A stretch of DNA of 64,000 nucleotides from Arthrobacter sp. KBS0703 (GCF_002008315.2 NZ_MVDG02000001.1:1736001-1800000); one strand, 5' to 3'; counted from the first letter of the stretch, positions 27,055 to 36,767 are shown. The notes: generated from the letters alone by a model not told the origin. Numbers and translations: made by a program.

Positions 27055-29235
27055 TCACGCATTCGCGGCAGCCGGCGCCACGTTGCCCGGTATGGGCTCG
27101 TGCCGTAGGTACGTGCGGCGGAACCGGCCGGTACCCGAGGTGAGGCCGCGGAGCTGGACGGCGTAGCGCAACAATTCCTCGTCCGGAATCTCGGCGGTGA
27201 CTTCCGTGATTTCGCCGCCCGCCGACGTCGTTCCGGTCACCCGCCCCCGGCGGGAGGACAAGTCACTCATCACGGAACCGACGTACTCGTCCGGTGTGCT
27301 GATGGTGACCGCCGAGACGGGTTCCAGCAGCTGTATCCGGCCGGCGGCCGCGGCCTCCCGCAACGCGAGCGCACCCGCCGCCTGAAACGCGGCATCCGAA
27401 GAGTCAACGCTGTGGGCCTTGCCGCCGACCAGCGTCACGCGGATGTCCACCACCGGGAATCCCGCCGAGACGCCTTTCTGCATCTGGGCGCGGACGCCCT
27501 TCTCGACCGACCCGATGAACGTCCCGGGGATGACGCCGCCTACGGTCTTATCAACAAACTCGAAGCCGGCGCCGCGTTCGAGCGCCTCGACTTCGATGTC
27601 ACAGATCGCATACTGGCCGTGCCCGCCGGACTGTTTGACGTACCGCCCGTGCCCGGTGGCCGGCGCCGCAAACGTCTCCCGCAGCGGCGTCACCACCTGG
27701 ACGGTCTGGAGCTTCACACCCTGATCGCGCAGCCGGTCCAGCACCACCTCGCCATGGGCCTCGCCCATGCACCACAGGATGAGCTGGTGGGTTTCCGAAT
27801 TGCGCTCGACGCGGAGGGTCGGATCCCCGGCGGCAATCTTGCCCAGGCTCTTGGCGAGGGCGTCCTCGTCACTGCGCGTGGCCGCTTCGACGGCGACAGG
27901 CATGAGCGGCTCCGGCATTTCCCAGGCCACCACCAATAGCGGTGTCTCCTTGGCGGAGACGGTATCGCCGGTCTCGGCGTTGCCCAGTTTGGCGATCGCG
28001 CAGATGTCACCGGCCACGCAGTACGGCACCGGCCGCAGGCTCGCCCCCAGCGGCGAGTACAGATGCGCGAGCCGTTCGTCGCTGTCGTGGTCCTCGTGGC
28101 CACGCTCCGCCAATCCGCGCCCGCCCACGTGCACGGCCGCGTCCTCCCGCAGGGTGCCCGAGAAGATGCGCACCAGGCAGATTCGTCCGAGGAACGGATC
28201 GATCGTGGTGCGCACCACCTCTCCCACCAGGGGGCCGCCGGGATCACAACTCAGCGGGCCGGCCGGCGAGCCGGCAAGGTCCGTCACGGCCGGCAGGTCA
28301 TGCTCCAGCGGCGACGGGAACGCCCGGATGAGCATGTCCAGGAGCTCCGTCATGCCCAGTCCCGTCTCCGCAGAGGCGGCCAGCACCGGAAAGAACGATC
28401 CGCGCGCCACGGCCGTTTCCAGGTCGCCCACCAGGACGTCGACGTCGATCTGCTCGCCGCCCAGGTAGCGGTCCATCAGCGACTCGTCCTCGCTCTCGGA
28501 GATGATCCCTTCAATCAGCGTCCCGCGTGCTTCCTCCGCGGCGGCCAGCTCCTCCGGCGTGGCATCGCGGACAGCCGGCTCCGCACCGCCCTCGGCATAG
28601 TCCGAAACGGTCCCGGAGAGGAGCCCCAGCAGGCCGGTCGTCGTACCCTCCGTACGGATGGGGAGGTATGCCGGCACCACCGAGTCGCCGAAGGCACGCT
28701 GGCACGCGGCGACGGCGGCCTCATAGTTGGCCCGCGGATGGTCCAGCCGGCTGACCACTACTGCCCGGGGCGTACCAAGCTGATCGCATTCCGCCCACAG
28801 GGCAGTGGTGGCCGCGTCGATGTCGTCCAGGGCCGAGACCACGAACAGTGCTGCGTCAGCGGCGCGCAGCCCGGCGCGCAGTTCGCCGGTGAAGTCTCCG
28901 TAGCCCGGGGTATCGAGCAAATTCACCTTGATGCCGTCGACTACCAGCGGCGCGACGGAGAGCACCACGGAGCGCTGCTGGTGGACCTCGGACGGTTCGG
29001 AGTCGCTGACGGTGGTGCCGTCAACAATCGAGCCCATCCGCGTGATGGTTCCGGCGGCGGCGAGCAGCGCCTCGAGCAGCATCGTCTTGCCGGCCCCCGA
29101 GTGCCCCACGAGCGCCACGTTGCGGATCTTCTCCGGCGTGTCTGCCGGTGCGCCCGCGGACGCATCGGGCCGCCGGAGATCGGAACTGCCGCGGCCGGGG
29201 CCCTTGCCCCGGCCATTAGTGCCTTTCACAGACAT
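27055..29235 (-). CDS. Elongation factor G-like protein (EF-G2)
   Basis: 726-residue translational GTPase of the actinobacterial EF-G2/FusA-like branch. The G1 loop GHSGAGKT (~residues 43-50) and G3 DTPGYGDF are intact. The G4 site reads VSRLDHPRAN where canonical EF-G has NKMD, so the Asn is replaced. Domains II-V follow, including the domain IV block GHGRYVKQSGGHGQYAICDIEVE. The mycobacterial relative binds GTP but does not substitute for EF-G. The N-terminal ~35 residues are a disordered Gly/Arg-rich extension. Confidence 0.9.
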   Translation of the reverse strand: MSVKGTNGRGKGPGRGSSDLRRPDASAGAPADTPEKIRNVALVGHSGAGKTMLLEALLAAAGTITRMGSIVDGTTVSDSEPSEVHQQRSVVLSVAPLVVDGIKVNLLDTPGYGDFTGELRAGLRAADAALFVVSALDDIDAATTALWAECDQLGTPRAVVVSRLDHPRANYEAAVAACQRAFGDSVVPAYLPIRTEGTTTGLLGLLSGTVSDYAEGGAEPAVRDATPEELAAAEEARGTLIEGIISESEDESLMDRYLGGEQIDVDVLVGDLETAVARGSFFPVLAASAETGLGMTELLDMLIRAFPSPLEHDLPAVTDLAGSPAGPLSCDPGGPLVGEVVRTTIDPFLGRICLVRIFSGTLREDAAVHVGGRGLAERGHEDHDSDERLAHLYSPLGASLRPVPYCVAGDICAIAKLGNAETGDTVSAKETPLLVVAWEMPEPLMPVAVEAATRSDEDALAKSLGKIAAGDPTLRVERNSETHQLILWCMGEAHGEVVLDRLRDQGVKLQTVQVVTPLRETFAAPATGHGRYVKQSGGHGQYAICDIEVEALERGAGFEFVDKTVGGVIPGTFIGSVEKGVRAQMQKGVSAGFPVVDIRVTLVGGKAHSVDSSDAAFQAAGALALREAAAAGRIQLLEPVSAVTISTPDEYVGSVMSDLSSRRGRVTGTTSAGGEITEVTAEIPDEELLRYAVQLRGLTSGTGRFRRTYLRHEPIPGNVAPAAANA

Positions 29236-29326
29236 CGTCGTCTCCTGGCATCCTGGTGGTCAGCCGCCGTGCGGCCTTTGTAAAAGATTCGACACCCTCG
29301 GACGGCGTTGAGCAAGAGGGCAACGT

Positions 29327-29344
29327 TGTGTACGCTCGTACACA
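29327..29344. promoter_or_regulatory. Palindromic operator overlapping the acetyltransferase start codon
   Basis: TGTGTACG-ct-CGTACACA, an 18-bp perfect palindrome with 8-bp arms whose last base is the A of the ATG at 29344. The shape fits a TetR-family operator. A TetR gene is second in the operon that starts here. Confidence 0.6.
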
Positions 29345-29922
29345 TGGCGAATTACTTCGCGGATGATCCGCGCACAAACCGGGAGCGGATGCTCGCAGGC
29401 GACTTGTACATTTCCGATGACCCGGACAACGAGCGCGAATCCAAACGGGCCGTGAAGCTGCAGTCGGAGTACACGGCAGCCTATGCGGAGGACCCGGACG
29501 GGGCGCGGCCCATCCTGGCGGACCTTCTGGGTTCCCTGGGCGACGACGCGCACATCAAGCCGCCGCTGTACGTCGACTACGGCACGTTCATCACGGTCGG
29601 GGCCCGCACGTTCATCAATTACAACCTCACGGCCCTGGACGTGGCCCCGATCATCATCGGCGAGGACTGCCAGATCGGTCCGAACGTGCAGCTCCTGACG
29701 CCGACGCACCCGGTCGAGCCCCAGCCGCGGCGGGACCGCCTGGAAGCTGCAAAGCCGATCACCATCGGCGACAACGTGTGGCTCGGCGGCGGCGCGATCG
29801 TCCTGCCCGGCGTCACCATCGGTGACAACTCCGTAATCGGCGCGGGGGCGGTGGTCACGAGGGACGTCCCGGCGAACTCCGTGGCGGTAGGGAATCCCGC
29901 CCGCGTTGTCCGCGAAATCTGA
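29344..29922 (+). CDS. Maltose/galactoside O-acetyltransferase-like protein
   Basis: 192 residues. An N-terminal maltose acetyltransferase domain (ERMLAGDLYISDDP) precedes a left-handed beta-helix of hexapeptide repeats (IGEDCQIGPNVQLLTPTHP, ITIGDNVWLGGGAIVLPGVTIGDNSVIGAGAVVTRDVP), ending in SVAVGNPARVVREI. Catalytic His lies in LTPTHPV. Transfers acetyl from acetyl-CoA to sugars. First gene of a three-gene unit with tetR and MFS; its ATG is inside the putative operator. Confidence 0.9.
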   Translation: MANYFADDPRTNRERMLAGDLYISDDPDNERESKRAVKLQSEYTAAYAEDPDGARPILADLLGSLGDDAHIKPPLYVDYGTFITVGARTFINYNLTALDVAPIIIGEDCQIGPNVQLLTPTHPVEPQPRRDRLEAAKPITIGDNVWLGGGAIVLPGVTIGDNSVIGAGAVVTRDVPANSVAVGNPARVVREI

Positions 29923-29927
29923 CCCCG

Positions 29928-30503
29928 GTGGCGACGCGCCGGTTTGATCCGGACAGGCGGGACCGGATCATCGATTCGGCCCTCGAGGTCATCGCTGCCC
30001 GCGGAGTGGCGGGCACGTCGCACCGCAAGATCGCCGACCATGCCGGAGTGCCCCTCGGCTCCATGACGTATCACTTCACGGCCATGGACGAGCTTCTGGG
30101 GGAAGCATTCAGGCGCTTTGCGGAAACAGTCGCCGACGGCTTCGAGGTCCGGCTGGGCAACGCGGCCAATGCGGATGCGGCACGGCAGGCCGTGGTGGAC
30201 CTGATCCACGTCGACCTGCTGGACAGCCAGCGGGACCTGGTCCTCACGCTCGAGCTCTACACGCTCGCCGCCCGCGAGCCGGTGTTCCGCGAGATCACGC
30301 GGGACTGGATGAGCCGGAGCCGGCATGCCCTGGAGCGCCATTTTGACCCTGCCACCAGCAGGATGCTCGACGCGCTGATCGAAGGGCACTTCATCCACGC
30401 CGCTCTCGATACCGAACCCCATGACCGCTCCATCACGGTGGACGCCGTCAACCGCATCACGGCCGTACCCTCAAGCCCAAACGACGCTCCCGGAAAGTTC
30501 TGA
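29928..30503 (+). CDS. TetR family transcriptional regulator
   Basis: 191 residues, GTG start five bases after the acetyltransferase stop. The N-terminal helix-turn-helix is RGVAGTSHRKIADHAGVPLGSMTYHF (about residues 26-51). The C-terminal helical ligand domain has no recognisable specificity. Lies between the acetyltransferase and an MFS exporter, so it probably represses this operon through the palindrome at 29327-29344. Confidence 0.9.
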   Translation: MATRRFDPDRRDRIIDSALEVIAARGVAGTSHRKIADHAGVPLGSMTYHFTAMDELLGEAFRRFAETVADGFEVRLGNAANADAARQAVVDLIHVDLLDSQRDLVLTLELYTLAAREPVFREITRDWMSRSRHALERHFDPATSRMLDALIEGHFIHAALDTEPHDRSITVDAVNRITAVPSSPNDAPGKF

Positions 30504-30507
30504 CCGA

Positions 30508-31713
30508 ATGACCCTCACCTTGAACACCAACGTCAAGGCCGCCACGGTGGCCACCTTCCTGGTCTTCGGCATGAACGGGCTGGTGTTCGCCAGCTGGGCG
30601 GCGCGCATCCCGGCCGTAACGCAGACCCTGAACCTGACTTCCGGACAGATGGGCACGCTGCTGCTGTGCATCGCCGTCGGATCCCTGGTTGCCCTGCCGT
30701 CCGCGGGGTGGGTGGTGGGCCGGATCGGCACAGCAAACACCATCCGCGGAGCTGGCCTGCTCGCGGCTGCCGCCGCAGCGGGCATCGCCTTCGCCCTCAT
30801 GGCAGGTTCCGTGCCCACCACCGCCGTGGCCCTTTTCTTCTACGGCATGGGAATCGGGCTGTGGGACGTCGCGCAGAACATCGAAGGCGCCGACGTCGAG
30901 CACCAGCTGGGCCGCACCGTCATGCCCCAGTTCCATGCCGCCTTCAGCGGCGGAGCCTTTCTCGGCGCCGTGATCGGGGCGGCCCTGTCCGCCCTGGGCG
31001 TCGGGCTTCCGGAGCACCTGCTGGTCATTGCGGTCATCGTGGTTGTCCTGTCCCTGACCGCGCCCCGCTACTTCCTGCCTGCTGAACCGGCCGGCGTTTC
31101 CGGCCCCGCGGCGGACGCCCCCGCACGGCACGCCAAGGCCCCCACCGCCTGGAAGGACGGCCGCACCCTGCTCATCGGCGTCGTGGTGCTCGGCGCCACG
31201 CTCACCGAGGGCGCCGGAAACGACTGGATCGCCAAGGCTGCCGTGGACGGCCTGGGCGCCATGGAGTCCACCGGCGCGCTCTTGTTCGCGCTGTTCGTTG
31301 CGGCAATGACGCTCATGCGCTTCCTCGGCGGCCGGGCGATCGACAGGTTCGGGCGCGTGGCGGTGCTGCGGGCCAGCATGGCAGCCGCCGCCGTGGGGCT
31401 GGCCCTGTTCGTCTTCGCCGGGAACCTCGTCCTGGCCGGTGCGGGGGCAGCGCTCTGGGGCATGGGTGCCGCCCTGGCCTTCCCGATGGGCATGTCTGCG
31501 GCCGCCGATGACCCCCGGCACGGTGCGGCGAGGGTGTCGGTCGTCTCCACGATTGGCTACGTGGCGTTCCTGGCAGGACCGCCGCTGCTGGGCTTCCTCG
31601 GCGACCTCACCGGCATCCACCTGGCCCTGTTGGCCATCGGCGCGCCGATCCTCCTCGCCCTGTGGCTCGCCCGCGCGGCGGAGCCGCTGGCCACCGAGTC
31701 AGCCCTTAAATGA
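30508..31713 (+). CDS. MFS transporter, YbjJ-like
   Basis: 401 residues with twelve predicted membrane helices. The first helix is AATVATFLVFGMNGLVFASWAARIP and a middle charged linker is at ~residues 190-215. It resembles the YbjJ/inner-membrane fucose-permease-like branch of the major facilitator superfamily. Begins four bases after tetR, so it belongs to the tetR operon; a drug or metabolite exporter controlled by TetR is the simplest reading. Confidence 0.87.
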   Translation: MTLTLNTNVKAATVATFLVFGMNGLVFASWAARIPAVTQTLNLTSGQMGTLLLCIAVGSLVALPSAGWVVGRIGTANTIRGAGLLAAAAAAGIAFALMAGSVPTTAVALFFYGMGIGLWDVAQNIEGADVEHQLGRTVMPQFHAAFSGGAFLGAVIGAALSALGVGLPEHLLVIAVIVVVLSLTAPRYFLPAEPAGVSGPAADAPARHAKAPTAWKDGRTLLIGVVVLGATLTEGAGNDWIAKAAVDGLGAMESTGALLFALFVAAMTLMRFLGGRAIDRFGRVAVLRASMAAAAVGLALFVFAGNLVLAGAGAALWGMGAALAFPMGMSAAADDPRHGAARVSVVSTIGYVAFLAGPPLLGFLGDLTGIHLALLAIGAPILLALWLARAAEPLATESALK

Positions 31714-31762
31714 CGCCCGCCCTGACGCGGCCAGACACGGCCCCGGGTGATCCGGCCCGGCC

Positions 31763-32809
31763 CTATCCGCCGATGTACGACATCTCGATCCTGCGGGCCG
31801 CGGGGGCGTCCGCCACAGCGGGGGTGTCGGCGCTGCGCTGCTCGGAGTAGCGGTCCGCGCGGCCGCCCCAGAGGGAGGACAAGGCCACGGAGAGGTCGGC
31901 GTCGGAGGCGCCGCCGCGCAGGAGTGCCCTCAGGTCAGTGCCGGCCGTGGCAAACAGGCACGTGAAGAGCTTGCCGTCGGCGGACAGCCTCGCGCGCGTG
32001 CAGCCCCGGCAAAAGGCCTGCGTGACGCTGGAGATGACCCCGATTTCACCGCTGCCGTCCCGGTAGCGCCAACGCTCGGACGTCTCGCCGGGGTAGTTCG
32101 GCGCCACCGGGTCCAGCGGAAACACCGCGCCGATGCGGGCCAGGACCTCGGCGGAGGGCACAACCTGGTCCATCTTCCAGCCGTTGGATGCCCCAACATC
32201 CATGTACTCAATGAACCGGAGGATGAACCCGGATCCCTTGAAGTGCCGGGCGGTGTCCACGATGTCCTGGTCGTTCTTCCCGCGCTTGACCACCATGTTG
32301 ATCTTCACGGGCCCCAGCCCCGCCTCGTGGGCGGCGTCGAGGGCGTGCAGGACCTTGGCCACGGGATAGCCGGCGTCGTTCATGGCCTGGAACGTTTCCT
32401 CCCGGACCGAGTCCAGGGACACGGTAATGCGGTTCAGCCCCGCGTCCTTGAGGATCCGGGCCTTCTGCGCCAGCACCGAGCCGTTGGTGGTCATGGCCAG
32501 GTCCGGCGCCCGCCCGTCGGGGGTCCGCAGCCGGGCCAGCGTGCGGACCAGGACCTCAAGGTCCTTCCGCAGCAGGGGTTCCCCGCCGGTCAGCCGGATC
32601 TTCAGTACTCCGTGGGCCACGGCAATCGACGCCAGCCGGGTGATTTCCTCAAACGTCAGCAGCTGCTCCCGGGGCATGAAGACATAATCCCTGCCGAAGA
32701 TCTCCCGGGGCATGCAATAGACGCAGCGGAAATTGCACCGGTCCGTGACTGAAATCCGCAGGTCCCGGAGGGGCCGGTGGAAGGTGTCGGTGATGGATGT
32801 GGCGTCCAT
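31763..32809 (-). CDS. moaA: GTP 3',8-cyclase (molybdenum cofactor synthesis)
   Basis: 348-residue radical SAM enzyme converting GTP to 3',8-cyclo-7,8-dihydro-GTP. The N-terminal cluster motif is CNFRCVYC. The second [4Fe-4S] site is [18 protein letters not shown], and the obligatory C-terminal Gly-Gly is present (SYIGG). ATG at 32809 has AAAGGG seven bases upstream. No other moa genes are adjacent. Confidence 0.95.
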   Translation of the reverse strand: MDATSITDTFHRPLRDLRISVTDRCNFRCVYCMPREIFGRDYVFMPREQLLTFEEITRLASIAVAHGVLKIRLTGGEPLLRKDLEVLVRTLARLRTPDGRAPDLAMTTNGSVLAQKARILKDAGLNRITVSLDSVREETFQAMNDAGYPVAKVLHALDAAHEAGLGPVKINMVVKRGKNDQDIVDTARHFKGSGFILRFIEYMDVGASNGWKMDQVVPSAEVLARIGAVFPLDPVAPNYPGETSERWRYRDGSGEIGVISSVTQAFCRGCTRARLSADGKLFTCLFATAGTDLRALLRGGASDADLSVALSSLWGGRADRYSEQRSADTPAVADAPAARRIEMSYIGG

Positions 32810-32926
32810 GCAGCGCCCTTTCAAAGCGGCAGCAGCGTCCACCGCTCGTATATCTCCCAGCGTATGCCCGCGGGCGGGCCCCCACAATGACGGGCGCCAA
32901 TGGCCGGCCCCTGGACCGGAGCCGGG

Positions 32927-35600
32927 TCACATCCTGCGTTTGGTCCTTGCCGTCGCCGGTGCCGTCCACGGGTCCTCCGGCCAGGGGTGCTTGGGATAGC
33001 GTCCGCGCATCTCGGCACGGACCTGCGCGTAGGGTCCGGACCAAAACGAGGCGAGGTCGTCCGTGACCGCTAGGGGCCGCCTGGCCGGCGACAGCAGGTG
33101 GAACAGCACCGGCACCCTCTCCCCCGCCAGCCGCGGCGTCGCTGCCCAGCCGAAGCATTCCTGCAGCTTGACCGCCACCACCGGCCGGCCGCCGTCGTCC
33201 GCTGCGTCCGGATAGTCGATGCGCACCCGGGAACCGCTGGGCACCTCGAGCCACTCCGGAGCCAGCTCGCCCAGGCGGGCGGCGTCTGGCCACGGCAGCA
33301 GCCTGCGGAGAGGATCTGCCAGGTCGATGCCGTTCGTGGCGGCCCCGCCGGCCAAGGCCTCCAGCTCCGGCGCCAGCCATTCGTCCAGCCGCCCCAGCAG
33401 CGCCTGGTCGGAAACGTCCGGCCAGGGTTCCCCCAGTTCCCGGTGCAGCAGGGCGAGGCGGCGGCGCAAGCCGTCTGCCGCCGTCGACCATCCGATGGTG
33501 CCGAGCCCTTCCTTCTTCAGCGCGCGGGCCACCGCCGCCCGCCCCTCCTCCATGGACGGCCTGACCGGCGTGGATGACAGCGCGATCGCTCCCAGCCGGC
33601 GTCCCCGTCGGGCGGTCACGCGGCCCTGGTTGAACCCCGCTTCCACCGTTTCCTCCATGAGGTGCCGGGCAGCGGCCTCTGCCGTGTCCGCCGTCAGCGG
33701 CGCCGCGGAGCGGATGACGGCGCCGGTCCCGGCCGCGTCGCGTCCTTCGGCGCGCGACACCTCCGCGACGGCCAGCCACTCGTGCCCGGTCAGCGGGCTG
33801 CCGGCCGGGAGCCCGGCCCTGGTGCCGGAGGACAGCAGGTAGCGCTCCGGCCCCTGCCCCGGCACGCGGCGCGCCACACGGTCCGGAAACGCGAGGGCGA
33901 CGACGAACCCGACGGCCGCTGCGCCGGTCACCGGGACAGCAGGTTGGGAAGGCGCGACGCCGGCGGCTTCCTTGCGCGCGATCGATTCCATGCGCCGGAC
34001 ATCCTCCGCCCAGCGCCGCGCCGCCGGGTCGGCCCCCGTCCGAAGGGTGCTCAGCAGCCGCGTCAGGTCGGCGCCGGGGCGCGCTGGTCCCCGGCAACCA
34101 GGGCGACCGCCTCCGCCGCCGTCCGGTGGCCCACGGCGGCGGCACCGTCCAGCAGGGCGCGGGCCAGCCGGGGTCCGCGGGAATCCTGGCCAGGGTTTTG
34201 CCGAGGCACGTGGCGTGCCCGTCCGGTTCCACCGCGCCGAGCTCGCGCAGCACTTCAACGGCCTCGTCCATCGCCGCCCGCGGCGGGGCGTCGGGCAGGG
34301 CCAGTCCCCGCCCGCCGGGTGCTCCCCAACAGGCAGGACAAGGGCCGCACCCGTCAGGTCGGCCACGGAGATCTCCGGTGTCCTGTGGGCGGCGCGGCTC
34401 GAACGTCTTCTGGTCGTAGCAGCGGACCACCTGCCCGGGGCCCTGCCGTGCGGCGCGTCCGGCGCGCTGATCGGCGGACGCGCGGGAGCAGGACACTGTC
34501 ACCAGGCCGGACATGCCGCGCGCGGAGTCCCTGCGCGGCTCGCGGGCAAGCCCTGCATCGATGACCAGCCGGACTCCCGGAACCGTGAGGGAGGATTCGG
34601 CGAGTCCCGTGGAAACGATGATCCGCGGCGGGCCGCCCGCGTCCCGCCCTGAGACGGCGCGGTCCTGCGCCTCCGGGCTGACCTGTCCGTGTAGCTCCAG
34701 CACCTCGGTGCCCGTTCCAACCCGGCCGCGCAGGCGGCCCGCGACGTGGGAGACCTCCCGGGCGCCGGGGAGGAACACCAGGGCGTCAACGTTCAGGTCG
34801 CGTGCCAGCGCTTCGGAGTGCGCGGCCGCGGCGGTGTCGGCCACATGGTCAAGGAACGCGCGGGTCACGCCCCGCGGGTCCAGTCTCGGCACCGGCGGTG
34901 GCGCCCAGCGGGTTTCCAGGGGGTACAGCGCGGAGGGGCAGTCGACGACGGGAGCCGGGCCGCCGCCGTCGTTCTCCCCCGCCGGAGCATCGCCGATCAG
35001 GGCCGCGAACCGCGGCGCGTCCAGCGTGGCGGACATGGCCACCAGCGTGAGGTCGCCGCGCAGCTGGCGGACCTCGGCGAGCATGCCGATCAGCAGGTCT
35101 GTCTCCAGCCCGCGTTCGTGAACCTCGTCGAGGATGACGGCGTCCACGGCCTCCAGGCCGGGGTCCGAGAGCAGACGCTGCAGCAGGATGCCGGGGTGAC
35201 GAACTCGACCACCGTGCTGGAGCCGGCCTGGCGTTCACCGCGGACCGTGTACCCCACGCGGTCTCCCAGCCGGCTGCCGTCCAGGGTGGCAAGCCGCCGC
35301 GCCGCGGAACGCGCGGCCACTCGGCGCGGCTGTCTCTTATACACATCTAGATGTGTATAAGAGACAGCCGTTCTTCCGTGCGGCGCTGGCGGCGATATTT
35401 GCGAGAAGGGGCGGGACCAGGGTGGTCTTGCCCGTGCCCGGGGGCGCCTGCACCACGGCCGTTCCGCCGGCGCCCTGCGCGCGCAGCGCTTCTGCAAGCA
35501 GCCCCAGCGAATCCGCGAAAACCAGCCCCGTTTCGATGGCGCCCAAATCGAAGGGCCCGTGGGGAGGAACGGGTGCAGGAGGCCTAGCCGGTGAAGTCAC
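32927..35600 (-). pseudogene. hrpB: ATP-dependent helicase HrpB, broken by an adapter join and several frameshifts
   Basis: DExH helicase of the HrpB type. Walker A APPGTGKTT, the DEVH box ILDEVHERGLETDLL, SAT motif VAMSATLD and motif VI ADQRAGRAARQGPG are all readable, then the HrpB C-terminal domain to 32927. The frame is lost at the 38-bp mosaic-end palindrome (35330-35367), which replaces roughly six codons before PRRVAARSAARRL. It changes again near 35193, 34388, 34335, 34180 and 34085, each fixable by a single base. GTG at 35600 is the likely start. The real gene is probably intact. Confidence 0.85.
35330..35367. other. Two Tn5/Nextera mosaic ends back to back (assembly artefact)
   Basis: Perfect 38-bp palindrome: CTGTCTCTTATACACATCT followed directly by its reverse complement AGATGTGTATAAGAGACAG. 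This 19-bp sequence is the hyperactive Tn5 mosaic end used in Nextera tagmentation. There is no transposase gene and no 9-bp target duplication around it. It interrupts hrpB and native codons are missing, so it marks an adapter-mediated chimeric join or unclosed gap. Confidence 0.95.
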
Positions 35601-35836
35601 CCGTCCATTGTGCCTATAATCCTTGGGCGCATTGTCCTCAGGACGGTAAGCCTTGGGCCGGGTGCCCGGCGCTCCGGCCGTTCCTGTGAGAAGCCATAGC
35701 TTGCCTGAGGTAAGCTGTCCAACCACGCCCGCTGGTCTTCGTGACACCCACTGGTCTTCATGACAAGGGAATATCGGCGCAATGGTGTAGGTTGCATATC
35801 CGTCAGAGTAGAACGCCAGAAAAGAGAAGCACCTAA

Positions 35837-36139
35837 GTGGCAACCGATTACGACGAAGTACGTTCCGACGTCAAGGAATCCCAGGACAACTCCCTGGAGG
35901 CGCTGCAGTCCGCAAACGCCCCTGATGCCCGCAGCGTGGTCCGTGAGCTGGATGAAGCAGATGCGATGGACGACTCCATCGTTCCCGGTGGTGAATTTGT
36001 GGCCGAGGAACTCGTGGTCCAGGTGGTCCCCCAGGCGGAGGACGAGTTCACCTGTTACTCATGTTTCCTGGTCCGGCACCGGTCACAGATCGCCCGCGAA
36101 AAGAACGGGCACGCTTACTGCATCGAATGTGAAGGCTAG
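35837..36139 (+). CDS. DUF4193 family zinc-ribbon protein
   Basis: 100 residues, GTG start. An acidic N-terminal region (DEADAMDDSIV...) is followed by a C-terminal two-pair cysteine site, CYSC...YCIEC (about residues 75-99), typical of the actinobacterial DUF4193 family. The function is unknown; zinc binding is inferred from the cysteines. Confidence 0.9.
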   Translation: MATDYDEVRSDVKESQDNSLEALQSANAPDARSVVRELDEADAMDDSIVPGGEFVAEELVVQVVPQAEDEFTCYSCFLVRHRSQIAREKNGHAYCIECEG

Positions 36140-36192
36140 GCTCCCGCTGGCGCGGCTGCGAATTTCCAGCCGCACCGCAGGGTAGTTTTGCG

Positions 36193-36219
36193 GGGCCGCC
36201 TCCCCTGGGAAGGCGGCCC
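36193..36219. terminator. GC-rich hairpin after the DUF4193 gene
   Basis: Perfect 9-bp arms GGGCCGCCT (36193-36201) and AGGCGGCCC (36211-36219), loop of 9, about 50 bp beyond the DUF4193 stop. No T-run follows, so it would be an atypical terminator or processing hairpin. Confidence 0.5.
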
Positions 36220-36699
36220 GGAACAAGTGCTGCGCTGGCACCTGCCTGCCGCCGCCTGGACCGCCGGCGGTAGGCCGCAGACCGCAGACCGCCGCTCCAG
36301 CAACCCCCGAATACCGTGCCCGCCCCGCCGGCCAGCAATAGTACCGGCAGGGCGCTCCCGGCCAACGAGCTACCCGCCAAATACCGGGCCGGTAGCCATA
36401 ATTTGTGGAGTCGAAGGCCTGTACGGCCTCCTCCTGAAAAGCTATAGAACTAGCACCGCGAGGCCGCGACGCTGCCATGCAGCCAGCGCGCGAGCCCGTC
36501 GCCGACCAGATGCAGTCCCTGCGGCGCCGCGCGATGGAGCCACAACTGAGCCCGCGTCGCCACGAGAGAGGCGCGGCCAACCCCGCCGCAGGATGCCCTC
36601 GCACAGGGCCAGCGATCTGCGCCCAACAACTCCCCTACGCCGTCCTACAGACGCGCCCGCCGTCCTCGACGACCCTGTGAGCCACGTCATGGAAAAACC
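36220..36699. other. Non-coding stretch without a supported gene
   Basis: About 480 bp between DUF4193 and the LacI promoter. Open frames exist on both strands but show neither ribosome sites nor recognisable protein motifs. The stretch has short direct repeats (CCGCAGA twice at about 36277-36291) and less GC bias at the right end. Nothing further can be assigned. Confidence 0.5.
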
Positions 36700-36729
36700 T
36701 TGACAAACTTGTACAACTCTTTCCATACT
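36700..36729 (+). promoter_or_regulatory. Promoter of the sugar-acid operon with an internal palindrome
   Basis: Consensus -35 TTGACA (36700-36705) and -10 CATACT (36724-36729), spacing 18 bp. The spacer contains the perfect 8-bp palindrome TTGTACAA (36709-36716), an arrangement that would let a repressor block the polymerase. The LacI-type gene begins 38 bp later with GGAGG before its ATG. Confidence 0.7.
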
Positions 36730-36767
36730 GGAGGGGCAAGGGTTTCGACGAGGCAACTGGAGGACCA

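Noticed and set aside
35330..35367. A transposon insertion or site-specific recombination site in hrpB
   Set aside because: The palindrome is two exact synthetic Tn5 mosaic ends with nothing between them, no transposase gene and no target duplication. The same sequence recurs at 45389. Adapter carry-over explains it fully.
36083..36604. 173-codon minus-strand frame opposite DUF4193 and the following gap
   Set aside because: Overlaps DUF4193, lacks motifs and ribosome site, and has irregular third-base composition.
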